Shown here in pieces: positions 11,634 through 23,180 of a DNA stretch of 64,000 nt; position 1 is the first letter of the stretch, and each line of letters starts with the position of its first letter. The notes beneath the pieces are model-generated. The model saw only the letters and a list, made by a program, of their open reading frames with translations. It searched no databases and was not told the DNA's origin. The stretch covers positions 558,001 to 622,000 of the forward strand of contig JAPXFQ010000338.1 in assembly GCA_028564705.1 (NCBI GenBank). The letters run 5' to 3'. Source of the stretch: Apricaphanius iberus (Eukaryota; Chordata; Actinopteri; Cyprinodontiformes; Aphaniidae). Both the position numbers and the translations under genes were made by a program.

Positions 11634-11645
11634 ACTACTGTCCAG
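11634..11645 (+). other. Possible 12-nt micro-exon
   Basis: The acceptor tgacttttctctcag (to 11633) is followed by only 12 bases, ACTACTGTCCAG, then a consensus donor gtaagtatt at 11646. Both sites are close to ideal and 12 nt keeps frame. No gene can be named; chance pairing of two good sites is the main alternative. Confidence 0.25.
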
Positions 11646-14600
11646 GTAAGTATTGAAATAACAGGACCAACATCATTCATTTACTTGATTAATTATTTTC
11701 ATTCTCTTTAAATAGAAGACTTTATCAAAATGCCCATAGTGCTTTGAAAAGGGCAGCTTTTATTTTAATAAATGATTCTCTTCACTCTAAATTTCTGACT
11801 CACTTTGCTATCTAGCAGCAAGAGCATTGCAATATGTGAATGTGAGCAGATGTTTGGAAAATTGACCATTATGAAACAGTTTAGCTCACCAAACAGAACA
11901 GGGATAATATAAACAGATGCAACAGCTTAGCAAAGACAAGGAAGTAAATCTTACATCACGACAACATTGATTATTGATGCCATGACCTTTATATAACACG
12001 CAACTAAATGTACCATGTGAAAAAACACATTTTATTCTCACTGTTAGAAATTAAATCAGATTAAATACTTCCTGTTTTTGACTAGTTAGGATTATATTTT
12101 CTACTTGCTAAATGCCACAATAATCAGGGAGAAAAGCCTAATGGTATGTGTGTGAGGCAGCCTAAAAAACCTGACTGACTTGCACCAGCGCTTACATAGT
12201 AAAAATGTTCAACCCAAATCGTAGTTGAAAAGCCACTTCTGCCAATATTATAACACCCATTATAGCAGCAAGTAAATATAAAATACTTTCTAATTGGTCT
12301 ATAATGGACAAAGCATTCTGATTCATGTCAGATAAAAAAAGTCATTTTAAAAACAGTTTGAAAATATATAGCATGGTTATGTATATTTAAGATAACTTTA
12401 GACTAAACAAGAAAAATAAAGAATGTTGAGTTCATGATGAATCTCTAAACTTGTTGAAAATCTTTAGGTAGAAATCTTCAAACAATACAGATGAAACATG
12501 AAATAATTCATTTTACACCTGGTTGAACAACCAACACTCAACCAAGGTGCTTCACATCATTAAGAAAAGATAAAGTTAAACATAGACTTTAAAAACAGCA
12601 AAGAAGCAAGTTAAAACTGAAGTAGCTAAACAATTAGATAAAAAGCTAAATAAAAAAACAGTTAAACAATATAATAAAAAAAAACTTTTATTCTCAATAG
12701 CGGAATGAAAAGGAAGCATCCACATAAGAACACAAATAGCACAGGATAAAATGTACAGTAGTGTGCATGTCAGGCTTGTGGGAGTACATTAAACTTTGGG
12801 AGGCATGCTGTCATCATTTAACCCATTGCTGGTACAGAGATGCACATATGACCTGGAGTATGTAATATGCGTCTTCCCTGCTTATAAATATTTTACTTTA
12901 ATAAACCAAATAATACACTGCAGCACATACAGAAGGAAGAAGTCCACCATTCTTGTTGGTGTGAAGATGAAAACTGGCCCTGAGTGTGCATGCACAAAAT
13001 GACTTTCCAAATGTTTATGGTTTGTATTTACATCTACATGATTTGCAGTGCATTTATAAAGAGCATCACCCTGAAAGCAATTGTCAAACCTTTGTGGTTT
13101 TGTCCAGCAAAAACCCTGTTATTGTGCAAACAAGAGGCCAAAGTACAACAAACCTTTTGGATTTTACTATCCTGGTGTTGTGAAAACAGGCCTTTAAAGT
13201 TAAATGTGTCATTAAAGCTATACTATAGGAAATATATTTATGCCAGTTCATAAATAATATCTACAAGCAGGGAGTAAAACGAAATTAATTTGATTTTACA
13301 AGCCACATATTCTGATTAACTTACCAGTTAATCAGAAAAACTGTAGTATTTATATTATAATTAGTAAAATGATCAGAAAACATAACTACAAAGAGAAACA
13401 AACGGATACATAATGGTGAAACACACTGGTCATGAAACAGATTTGCCCAATACTGCATAAATGTAAGTAGGTTGGGATACATTGCATAAAAACAATACAG
13501 CCTCATGCTAGTAGGCTTGGTTCACAATCAATATTTTTTGTTCTATTTTTGCCCCAATTCTCACCTTTTGACACATCCAGATTATTGGGATAATCAGATA
13601 TTCCTGCAGTGTGTGGTGTCTTCAGAGAGCTCTGGACTTCTCTGAACGTTTAAACAGCTCCAATCACAAATTGGTGACATTCAACATTTTGAATTGTATT
13701 GGCCAGATATTGCAGCATGTGTAAGAAAGTGAGGTGACTGGCAGCAATATACCTTGGAAGCATCCATTATTTCCAATTGTAGCCCGACTTTCCCACAGTC
13801 TGCAAATGCATAGAAACAGAGGTCAGTCAAAGCAAAGTGTATAATATCATTTTCCAGGGAAAACCCGACAAAAAAATTCACCACCATATATTTGTATGGC
13901 AAGTAGAGCCCCCTGTTCAAACAGTCCACTCCTTTATCCAACACCAAGATTTCATGTTAAGGCCAGTCCACAAACTCTTGCCACACCCTCATCCTTGGCA
14001 TCAATAATTATTTACTCCTTTGACTTTAGTCCTGTTTTATATCATAAGGTTTTTTGAGATTTCCTGTCAGAGCTTAGCATATTTGTGAGTAAAATCCGTT
14101 TGTGCGTGGTGTCTCGTCATTGATGTGTGTGGCCGCACACCACACACTGTCGGAGCGAAATAAGAATTTTCTGATGAAGTGCATGACGCTATATTCAAAA
14201 CATAGTATATTGTTTCATAAGCTAACCCATCTTCACACCATCCATCATCTCTATGTTGTGGTTCTTGATTTTAATTATACTACATGCTCACTAATGAGGC
14301 CTTCACAGAACAGATATTTTCTGAGGCTAAGGCAACAGTCACTCTGCAGGCAAAAAGCGTATCAAGTCTGACTTTTCCCATATGCGACCACTATCTGATA
14401 TTTTTAAGAGTCTGAAAATCACACATTAGATGTTTTTTTAATCTGAACCAGCTTACTTTCATATGTGGTACTACATCCGATACATATCCAATGATTTTGA
14501 AAGCGACTTCAGTCTTAATAATCATGTCGCAACCTCTGTATGGAGGTTGCAACCAAAGCTCCATAAACAAAAAAATGAAATATGGCCTCTCTTCTCTAAA

Positions 14601-14730
14601 TTTTTTTCTTTCTCTAATTTATTCAAAATATTGTTGATTCCAACTGTGCGTTAATTGCCAACACTGCTGTAGCCAGCATTTTGACTTCCGTAAACAGAGC
14701 AAGGTTTCAGAGATGTCTTTTCTTCTGTGC
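11646..14730. other. AT-rich DNA, nothing recognised
   Basis: Several A-rich tracts (for example 12580-12690). An 88-codon minus-strand frame at 13681-13947 has no recognised domain. Confidence 0.5.
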
Positions 14731-14817
14731 ATGCTGCCCGATGACAGCTGGAGACACACACCAGCCCCCCCACCTGCGACCCCTAGAGGACTAAGCGGTT
14801 TAGAAAATGGATGGATG
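14731..14817 (+). mobile_element. 3' tail fragment of an RTE-type (Expander-like) LINE
   Basis: The segment matches the teleost tail pattern 'gatgacagctggaga', 'ccagcccccc', 'ctgcgacccc', 'aagcggtt', 'agaaaatggatggatg'. Only the last ~85 bases are present, as expected from 5' truncation. Related tails occur at 17291-17541 (same strand) and 29501-29586 (opposite strand). Confidence 0.7.
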
Positions 14818-16029
14818 TTGTGGTTATACTATAATACCAATGCAAGGCAAACTGACAAAAAAAAAAAAAAAAACTACACACAATTTGGAGCCAAGTGTTT
14901 AACTCATGTACCAATGATTTCAGAGTGTTGCATCTACCCAGAGTAATTTCACAAAGTTTCCTATTCGCACAGTGTTACCGTCTTTTGATTTACTTTGTTT
15001 CTTGGATGCACAAGTTTCCCCATAGTTGCACAACCCGTCACTTTTTAGCTTTGAAAACGTCCTTGTCGAGGTGGAGTATGCACAATGAGGAAAACCTGCA
15101 GAATCTAGTTTGATCGTACCAAATCTGTCAGGCAGGATATCATTATCTCTGGGAAGTTTCCCACAGTGAGCAGCTGGGAAATTGTCAAAAACCATCTTGT
15201 TGTGGTTGTTAATGAACCCATTTGAACTGCAATTTATGGATGTAGGTGTTTATAGCTGTCAATCACCAATATACATTTTTGACTTAAGCAAACTGAGCAG
15301 TAAATCTAATTTCTAGGCACCTTCTGTTGTTTGTATACTGCAGTGTTGTAAAAACATTTAGCCATATTTAGTTTTAAACCTGGCCAAATAACATGACAAA
15401 ATGAATGCAGAACAACTTGAAATTTTAAGACAAAGCTATTTGTAATGCATTTAGGTAATGGAGGATCTTGTATAGATTTATTAACTAAAAGTTACAAAAA
15501 GTTGAGCAGATTAGTGATCTTGTTGCTAAGAAATTATTCAATTTAGAAAACAATTGCGTACAAAATTGTTTTGAATCAGTATTAAATTATATGAAAAAAA
15601 AGCGATATTTTATTCAGGTTCCTAAAGATTTAAAGATTTGTTACAATTGACCGGGTATACATTTCTTCATTAAATAGTTTACGTTTTTTTCTTCTTTCTT
15701 TTTTTTATAACTCATCCTTTTAGATGTAATGTCAGCCTGAAATTATGAATAATAAGGGATCTATTCTTTTTGTCTCTCTGAACTTGACCATGAGTTGTGT
15801 TTGACATTTGTTCATGTTTGGTATAAGGGCTGGGCAGTATATACCAAAAACGTACCAATACAGAAAGTTATTATTGCTATTATTACTGTTACCAATGTAA
15901 TTTTGCCTGTGCTGGTAAATTTGATTTTGTATTTTTAAGTGAAAAGATGTGTTTTAGTTTAGCGGAGCTCATGCCCCTTAAGATAAGTGTAGTGCTGGGG
16001 TTACTATTTACAGTCATGTGATTTCACCC
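14818..16029. other. AT-rich DNA with an A tract
   Basis: An A run is present at about 14858-14873. A 91-codon minus-strand frame at 14920-15195 is unrecognised. 'gggctgggcagtatatacc' at about 15827-15845 resembles the start of a common teleost repeat but is too short to classify. Confidence 0.45.
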
Positions 16030-16330
16030 CTGTCTATTACATGCAGGGAACAGCGTTGCCAGTGTGGCGACCATGTCACTATATTTAGCAAGTGTTTAGA
16101 CTCCTCTTTTGACTCTTTTTCAAAAAAGCGACTAGCAAAAAATCCAGTGACTTTTAAACACTGTTATTGCAGACCTTTAGAGACTAACATGGCATGATGG
16201 TTCCTTCTAATGCTTTCACTGAGCAGCGGTGCTGCAGTGGTCCCAGAGCCCTCACAGCATGCTGCAGTTGATAAATCGTGCACGCTTGAAGCCACCACTG
16301 CCTGATCCTACCCGTACTCCAATGTAAATG
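16030..16330. repeat. Probable unclassified teleost interspersed repeat
   Basis: Contains 'cagcgttgccagtgtggcg', 'aaaagcgactagcaaaaaat' and 'gagactaacatggc', a combination I associate with a dispersed teleost repeat. Ends are not defined. Confidence 0.4.
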
Positions 16331-16599
16331 CTAAATATTTTCTGTCTAAAATAAACGACTGTACACTAAATAAATCACTGATTTTACTCACAGACTCATG
16401 TCATTTCCTGACCTGATCTCTGTGGCTACTTCTCTGATGTCTGAGTCTAAACTGAACTCTGTGGAAAGAAAAATATTAAACCGAGTGGGAATCGAACCCT
16501 GTATTAAAAGGGTGGTTGGAGTCGTACAATAAGAAGAACCGGCCAAGCTGAACCTAATGTTAAAAGACTGATCCCAATTTAAAACCTTTAACTTTTCTG

Positions 16600-17290
16600 C
16601 ACTCTTCCTGCATCATTCCCTGTTGTCACTGGTGAACTCTGCGGAGCTTCTTGGTGTTTGGTGTGCAGACTCTCTTCGACTGATCTGTTTTCTCTGTGTT
16701 GAGGTCTTTCTAAGTTATTTTAACACATAAGCAAATTACGACACTCATTTCTAGTTGGTGTACTGTACGTTATGGGAACACTTTGTATTTCACACGGTTT
16801 TTCTTAGCGCGATAAGGTCTCGCTAACTTGTTAGCTTAGCTAAGATTCATAGATGTAGCTATGGCTACAGCTGTCCCGTCTACTTCCCCTTCCTCCCTCT
16901 CTGTGGCTCCTCTCTCCTGTTCTCTCTGTCAGATGTTTAGCTATTCCCCCGCCTCCTTTAGTAATAATGGTAAGTGTAATAAATGTGGCATTTTCATAGC
17001 TTTGGAGGTGTGGGTTTCAGAGTTACAGGCCCAGCTCTGAGCTGTTGAGAATCCAGTAAATAGTAGAGGCCGGTTGGCCAGCTCTGAGCCAACAAGGACA
17101 GAACCACTTGGCGGTTCTCCTACAGAATCCACGCAGCTGGGATCTCAGGCCGACTAGGTGCCGGTATGTAGAAAGCATAGTTCTAAGACCCAGCCCAAAG
17201 GACACCACCACCCATCTGCATTATGAACACCCCCTGAGAAAGAGATCTTGGTGATTGGGAGTTAAATAGTCAGGTTCGTATCCCAGTCCA
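16600..17290 (+). pseudogene. L2-like LINE 5' region and broken ORF1 (SGNH-type)
   Basis: A frame from ATG at 16861 encodes a Ser/Pro-rich start and then two cysteine pairs, CSLC and CNKC, followed by a short helix-like stretch (ALEVWVSELQAQL). It stops at a TGA at 17035-17037. Reading continues in frame through RGRLASSEPTRTEP to another stop near 17155, and shifted sequence then encodes CRKHSSKTQPKG and EKEILVIGS followed by a stop. This order matches the ORF1 of teleost L2-like LINEs, where a zinc-finger-like region and coiled coil precede an SGNH-hydrolase domain whose first block is LVIGDS. Here that block is damaged. Upstream AT-rich sequence from about 16600 is the likely 5' leader. Non-functional. 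Confidence 0.65.
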
Positions 17291-17541
17291 AGGCCTTTTT
17301 CTATGTGTGTGTGGGTTCCCTCCGGATAGCCCGGCTTCCCCCCACAGTCCAAAAACATGACTGTCAGGTTAATTGATCACTCTAAATTGTACTTAGGTGT
17401 GGGTGTGTGCATGCATGGTTGTTTGTCCTGTCTGTCTCTGTATGTGGCCCTGCGATGGACTGACGACCTGTCCAGCTGGGGATAGGCACCAGCGACCCCT
17501 TGAGGAATAAGTGCTTCAGAAAATGGATGGATGGATGGATG
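17291..17541 (+). mobile_element. LINE 3' tail with ATGG repeats (RTE/Expander-like)
   Basis: Contains the characteristic series 'gggttccctccggat', 'cccacagtccaaaaacatga', 'gttaattgatcactctaa', 'ctgcgatggactgacgacct', 'ggataggcaccagc' and ends in four ATGG-type units (to 17541). It is joined directly to the ORF1 fragment on its left, so either one element has a large internal deletion or two elements are fused. Confidence 0.75.
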
Positions 17542-18220
17542 TCCCACAAGGGGAAATTTGGTTGCAGCAGCAGCAAAAAACACATATACAAACTGAAAGG
17601 GACACAGAACAGAAACACACATAAATATTACAGAAGAAAAATATATACATCATGTACAATAGTTACAAAAACAGGATAAATTGGTAACCCAGTTTGTAGT
17701 GTGCAAACAGAGCAGGATACTGAAAGATGTTTCAATAATTTTAATATTTAGAAGTTAGAAAAGTAAGGATTGTGCCTTGTAATGTGTATTAAAGTAAACA
17801 TATAAACTTCCAATAAGTTAGTATATATTGTCTGGGAAAAATAATGTGCAAGTTTTAACAGTATTAGTGTTGTTCAGTTGATTAGTGCAATTTATAGCAC
17901 TGATGTAAACATATATGTTTGTTGGTGTTGATTGTACAGTTTGACTGTTGCAGGGAGGAACGATCTGCGGAAATGCTCTTCATGCAACTAGGATGCAGCA
18001 GTGTCACTAAAGGAGCTCTGCAGTTCAGAAACATTTACATGCATTGGGTGGGAAACTTTATCCACCAGAGATGTTATTGTGGTCAGTCCTTCTGTCTCCC
18101 ACCACCTGTACTGGATCCAGGGTGCATCCCAGAACAGAGCTGGCCTTCCTGATGAGTTATCCAACCTCTTCGTCTCAGTTGTCGATAACTGCTGCTCCAA
18201 CATACACATGGGAAATTAAG
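17542..18220 (-). pseudogene. LINE ORF2 C-terminus and 3' end, minus strand
   Basis: On the minus strand a frame reading TETKRLDNSSGRPALFWD, then SLVDKVSHPMHVN and SELQSSFSD corresponds to the C-terminal end of a common teleost LINE ORF2 (pattern RERKRLDRLI..NVSHPL..SSFSDRLLHPRC). A frame shift follows, after which LHPSC and FLPAAV-like remnants can be read. Toward 17542 the sequence is AT-rich 3' UTR and ends with the complement of 'aaatttccccttgtggg'. It abuts the plus-strand ATGG tail at 17541, so two LINE 3' ends meet tail to tail. Confidence 0.65.
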
Positions 18221-18389
18221 TCATAGTCAAAGGAAACTGCTAAGTCAATCACTTCATCTGGATGGCATTAAATTGGCATCTGGTAATAGTGGAAATAACC
18301 TCTCAACTTTTTATTTTCTTTAATATATAGAGTACTCTTACATCAGTTATTTTGTTCTTTTTGTGTACCTTGTCTGTCTTCTCAAACCC

Positions 18390-18625
18390 ACAGAAGGTTG
18401 TGGCAGATGACCGCTTGTACAGAGCCAGGTTCTGCTGGAGGTTTCTTCCTGTTAAAGGGGAGTTTTTCCCTCTCCACTGTCGCTACATGCTTGCTCAGTA
18501 TGAGGGATTACTAAGGGAATGCTGTGGTTGGAGTCTGAATGTTCCGTGCACACCCTTATGTCAATAACTCAATGAAATCTGCTTGGATTCCTTACATAGA
18601 ACACTTTTAACTTATTGGAAGGTTT
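18390..18625 (+). mobile_element. Teleost retroelement 3' end
   Basis: Contains 'gtggcagatgaccgc', 'aggttctgctggaggtttct', 'ttcctgttaaaggggagttt' and 'tccactgtcgc', followed by 'taactcaatgaaatctgc'. This is a very common teleost sequence, normally the 3' part of a non-LTR retroelement. No coding part is present. Confidence 0.65.
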
Positions 18626-18632
18626 GTAGAAT

Positions 18633-19300
18633 TGTAAGGGAAGCGTAATTTTCCTCCCCTTCCGGTCGGCCCGTGGGTCCCCAAACCGAAAAAATTATGA
18701 ATGGAATTCAATGAAGCAATAAAAGTTATTTTCTGGTCCGCTTTGTTTTACGTCCTGAATCACACATATATTGTACTTTGGTTTAAATGATAACTAATTA
18801 TGTACATTTTGAATGTGTTTTTCCAGTGATTTGGGATTTCTTTGACTGTAAAAATTCGCATTTGAAATGCCTACAAATCTGAAGTCAGAAGTTGCATATA
18901 TGATGCCATTTGGCTAACGGGAGCTAGCACTAGCTATAGCACGTAAAACACTCACCTACAGCTTGTAGAACTTCTCCTCCATGCTGGTTCTCACTCCACC
19001 AACAGCTTTATCCCCGACATACCTACTAGTTTCCACATGGTCAGATTATTAGTGGTCTTCTCTGTGTATAATGCTCCTTTCTTCTGCCTGGAGGCTATGA
19101 ACCTCGCTCTCCTTCTTCTGCAGTTCTGCTAAATATTTTCCCACATAACATGAAGTAACTTTTGCCTCCGGTCAAAAATCAGCATTTTCTCTGCATCAAA
19201 ATTTGTTTTTCAAAGTTCAAGGACATCATATGTTCGATTCACAGCGCATTTCAAACTGGATCAGAAAATAACTTTTAACGCTCCAGTGACTCATTTAACG
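18633..19300 (+). mobile_element. 0.7 kb TIR element, copy 1 (right end lost)
   Basis: Starts with the terminal sequence ctccccttccggtcggcccg, followed by 'tgggtcccc'. It is homologous, in opposite orientation, to 31751-32470, including the internal landmarks 'tgctggttctcactccacc', 'cagcattttctctgcatcaa' and 'catatgttcgat'. The distal inverted repeat found in copy 2 cannot be seen here, so this copy is truncated or diverged at its right side. No open frame of note. Confidence 0.7.
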
Positions 19301-19399
19301 TTAACAGCCTGGGCTATTTTGTTTCTTTGAACTAGACCAACAGTTGTTTGTTCGTGTTCAGATGTTGATTGTGCAGAGGGGTAGCAGGGTTCTTTACTC

Positions 19400-20470
19400 A
19401 TGATTGTCTGGAAAAAAGCACTTGACATCTTCCATTTCCTTTAAAGGAGGGGTGGCAAGTAAAATCCACTTTTTACAGATTTTCATCAAATACTTCTACC
19501 ATTCCCTCCTTAAAATTATGCCTAAAGTCTTTCTTAGGTTACTTTATGTATGTTTGAGTAATCTTTTAAAAGATTACAGCCACCATGTTGAGCTCTGAAC
19601 ACCTGAGTCCTCCTAGCTATGCCCTCACCTCCCAGCAACGTCCCTATATTTTGATTACCACCCCGGCCTCTCCAAAGCCCTCCATCCCCCGCTCTCTGAG
19701 CACAAAAGCAGAACGTCATCAACAGCAATTAGCTATCAGTGGTGGAAATTAGTCTATACCTAGTTATTTTTCCCAATTGTGCAATGCTTTCTTGGAAAAA
19801 AACAACAACAAAAAAAATCACAGCATCAGCTTTACAGAGGAAATACTGATAAACACCTTATCTAATCAACCCGAGCTACATGACACCAGCTGTTTTCTTT
19901 GTAGGGACATGAATAAAAAAAAAAACATTATAACGAGGTCAAACTAGACAAGAAAGCTCCTAAGAGGTTTGCTGGTGGCTCTTAAAAGAGCCGTTGTGGC
20001 TGCAGATGCACTGCTCCCTCTGCCGCTAAGTGAGCCATGAACAGCTTCCTCACCTGGACAGCTTCTCTGGAGGAGTAAACACAACCCAGGCCTGGCAGTA
20101 GCTACACCACATTACGTTCCACGCCGCTCACATATTATTTTATAAAAGTACTAACCGCAGACAGATGGAGAGCCGCTCAGTATTGTAGTTGGTGACTTGG
20201 CAGGCAAAGCTTGGACTGGCGTGGGATACTGGCGGCTCCTCAAAAAGGGCTTGACGATGCAGCGAGGGGCCGGTGTTTACAGATCCCTCTGATTCCACGC
20301 TTTAGCGGTCCCGGCTCTGCCTGATCCCAGGCCGAACACGAAATGCAATCTGCTCAGAGACCAGCAGAGCCCACCTACAGCCGCACTTCACATGCTGGGC
20401 TTGAGATGGCATTCCGAGAATGTTGTGATGACGTTGAAGAAAGCATGTCGAAGGGGGGAATGTACAAGGC
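19400..20470. repeat. Probable interspersed repeat, GC-richer, unclassified
   Basis: Composition is richer in G+C than the surroundings. Parts ('ttaaaggaggggtggcaag', 'tacagccaccatgttgagct') resemble dispersed teleost repeat sequence. It contains a stem-loop identical in form to a histone mRNA 3' hairpin on the minus strand (19977-19992), but I find no histone reading frame. Confidence 0.35.
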
Positions 20471-20639
20471 TCTTAAAGAGACATGCAGCTAAATTCAAGC
20501 CATTCAGTTAGGACATGTTAAAAGTACAATATTTCAGATAGGTAATATATATAATTTCTGGAACTTACAGATCGATTTAGGGTAATATTATAGTTGTACT
20601 GTAACACAGAATTGCTCTATATGCCTGAGAAGAATGTGC

Positions 20640-20880
20640 CACCTCTCCTTTAATTAGTTCCAATTTAGCTCAGTTAGCCTATCGCTAAATCAGCTCAGAG
20701 TGTCAATTGCCCACCCCCGCCCTCACAGCCACACTTTTAGCTCAACGTCTTTGCCCTTTTTTTGCGTGATACAGCCAAGATGGCGATGTATAGGAACCAT
20801 CCAGTTTGCTTCAATTCACCTCTTCAGAAACTTACATGTCACGTCATAGAGGCTTCATCCATCTATATAAAACAATGCTT
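20640..20880. repeat. Unclassified teleost repeat fragment
   Basis: 'aagatggcgatgtatagga', 'ccatccagtttgcttcaatt', 'acatgtcacgtcatagagg' and 'cttcatccatctatataaa' form a series I recognise from a widespread teleost DNA repeat whose end reads toward a 'tatatacagtctatg'-like terminus. The superfamily is not assigned. Confidence 0.5.
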
Positions 20881-20897
20881 CTGAGACATTCCACCAT

Positions 20898-21064
20898 GCT
20901 TAAGAGTTTAAACAAAGGCAACTGGACTTTTCTTGTCTTGAAAATGCTTCTTTGTTCATCCAAGAGGCTCCTTCAAAACTAGTTTTTCCGAAGTCTCATG
21001 GATGAGAGAAGAAACATTTTCAAGACAAGGAAAGTCTAGTTGCCTTCATTTAAACTCTCAAGAT
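20898..21064. mobile_element. Foldback/MITE with ~62-bp inverted arms
   Basis: Left arm 20900-20962 and right arm 21001-21064 are reverse complements with a few mismatches. For example, aaggcaactggacttttctt on the left pairs with the complement of aaagtctagttgccttcatt on the right, and both contain the 'cttgtcttgaaaatg' core. Common in teleosts. No coding capacity. Confidence 0.8.
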
Positions 21065-21429
21065 TATCATATCGTGGATGACTGAGGATCTATACCAATG
21101 TCTTCCAGCGTGCTGCTTCATGCCTGGTGAAAACAGTGTCGATTTACCATAATGGCTGTCATCAGGCTGCGTATTACACTTCACACCTTGTGGTGCTGGA
21201 ACTGCTCATGCTGTCCATATAAAAACACCACCACTGCAGTACAGTTAAAAATAAGTACAAGCTTAAATTTTTTTGTGTTGAAAAACTTTTTTTAAACAAA
21301 AAACATAAAGTCATAGTTTTCCAGAAAGAATTATGTTTTTTGATAGATGAGTCTAAAACCTAATAATTTGACCATAGGGAAAATTATATACATTTCTTAG
21401 CATAAACCCAATACAGCATTTCAGGAAAA

Positions 21430-21700
21430 GAACCTCGTACTACCTCTGAAGCCTAGAGGTGGAAGTGCCATGATTTTGTAATACTTTGCTACAGCAGGAC
21501 ATGGCCAGCTCACCAAAGAAATTGACTGTATCAAATATTGAAGAAAAATGTGAGAATAACTGAAGAAAAACCATTATTGAAGACGACAAGGTCCTTCAAC
21601 AGGATAATGACCCAAAACAGCACAACATGAAATAGACTATACAAACATTGCTCCAAGATTTCAAAGCTCCTCCTACCCCACATGAGGAGTGGGGCAAACA
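21430..21700 (+). pseudogene. Tc1-like transposase remnant (catalytic region)
   Basis: The broken plus-strand reading gives GGSAMIL, then TAGHGQLTKEID and finally QQDNDPK. These correspond to the Tc1/mariner GGGS-M-WGCF, GTG and QQDNDPKHT blocks around the second catalytic Asp. Stops and frameshifts are present throughout, and the Trp-Gly-Cys-Phe part is lost. Non-functional. Confidence 0.65.
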
Positions 21701-22800
21701 TAGGAGTAATGGTGCATTCACACTGAATGAATAGTTTAAAGCCTACACATTTTTAAGGATGAAGCTTGCAAAGACCGTGGGAAGTCCTTTCTCTGATGGA
21801 TGTTTTGAACCATGGCGGATCGTGGCTGGCAAGACAACGTCAATGTCGGGCGACATCACTACAGTGAGATGCTCTGTTTGATGCTCAGGGGATGGCGGCA
21901 ATTGTTCATCAAGCTCAATTTATGCATTGCGGGCTTTTTGCTCCTTGAATCCTGGAAAGCAACAAACGTTTCAAAAATTGCCAATGTCAAAGTATGCACA
22001 GAACCTCTGATGCCCTCAGCCATAGACTTGACATGTAATCTTGCTCTTCTGGGCATTGACTTTTTGGCCGGTGTGACTGCACAATAATGCATCCTAATAT
22101 TTTCCTGAGCTACAAAACACAAAGTTTTAATAAATAATTTTTGTTTCGTGAGAAAAATGTTTGTTTGTTTTTTTCTTTAGGTGCAAACACTATGGTTACA
22201 TTGCCACTATCAGGAATTCAGGGTAATACTACCAGTGTAAAAGTATCCTGTAAAACCTGTGAATCCTGTAAATACTATCAGGATAAATCTGTTGGCCTAC
22301 TCGTCTCAACGATCATGTCGCCATACAAAATTTGCCTTTTAAAAAATTAGCTAAGACATCAAGCATATCAGAACCATTAAGTAGTGAGTATCAAAATCAA
22401 AAGAATATCAAAAGATTAACATAGAATAAGCCCCAAGAATGTTACTTGGTTGGTTTCTGAAGTGGTCCCAAAAAATAGCCCTGTTGGGCTGGCTTGGTGA
22501 AGTGGAGACACAAAAACACAATGTGAAGTTCAGAAAATTACACTTAATTAAGATAGTGGAAAAGCACTTTTTGATTTATTTTTCAGAATTGAAATATGAG
22601 ATTAGACACTAGCATGCAAATACTTATAAAAGATGATTAAACGGCTGTAATGCTCTCATGACAGAATGTTGCTGTTTTCAAATTTGTCTCAGTCTATGTT
22701 GCCACAATTTTTGTTTAAGGTGGTTCCACAGCAGTTCCACATAAAAAACAACAACCTGTGAATGTTTTTGTTCTTCTGTCAGTAGATTAAGGATTTAATA
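21701..22800. other. Unrecognised DNA with one strong acceptor
   Basis: A 91-codon plus-strand frame at 21812-22087 and an antisense frame overlap; neither is recognised. At 22161-22181 a T-rich tract ends in TTTAG, followed by an open stretch (see findings). Confidence 0.45.
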
Positions 22801-23180
22801 GGTGCGTTTCCACTATCATAACCCCAGGATAATTTGACCAGAACCTCCCAATACCCACTTCATTTGGCCAGGCCAGAAACCAACAGAGTACCTGAATGGC
22901 GGTATGTACTAGGAAATGGCCCGATCGAGTCAGATCAAGCAGCAATAAACATGCTCTGCTGTATTCAGTTGTTTTTTCTGCTGCTCTGTGTGCCTTTTAC
23001 ACTGACCAATGGTGCTTCTTGTCGCTAAAACGCTATTGGTTGCATGTGTCTGTAGCTGATTACTTAAGAGGGCTGATTGTGTATGGAGACATTGTGGCTG
23101 AGAGGAGCAAGTGAAGAGATTACCCCATCAGAAAAAGTTCTGGTCAAATTACGCTGACATTCCGATAGTGGAAATTCGCC
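22801..23180. mobile_element. MITE, 380 bp
   Basis: The left end ggtgcgtttccactatca (22801-22818) and the complement of the right end, ggcgaatttccactatcg (23163-23180), match at 14 of 18 positions. This 'gtttccact' terminus is typical of short non-autonomous DNA elements in teleosts. No coding capacity; the target duplication is unclear. Confidence 0.7.

Noticed and set aside
16483..16507. B-box-like 'gggttcgattccc' on the minus strand, as in a tRNA
   Set aside because: The T-stem pairs only three bases, no acceptor or anticodon arm can be folded, and no convincing A-box lies at the right distance.
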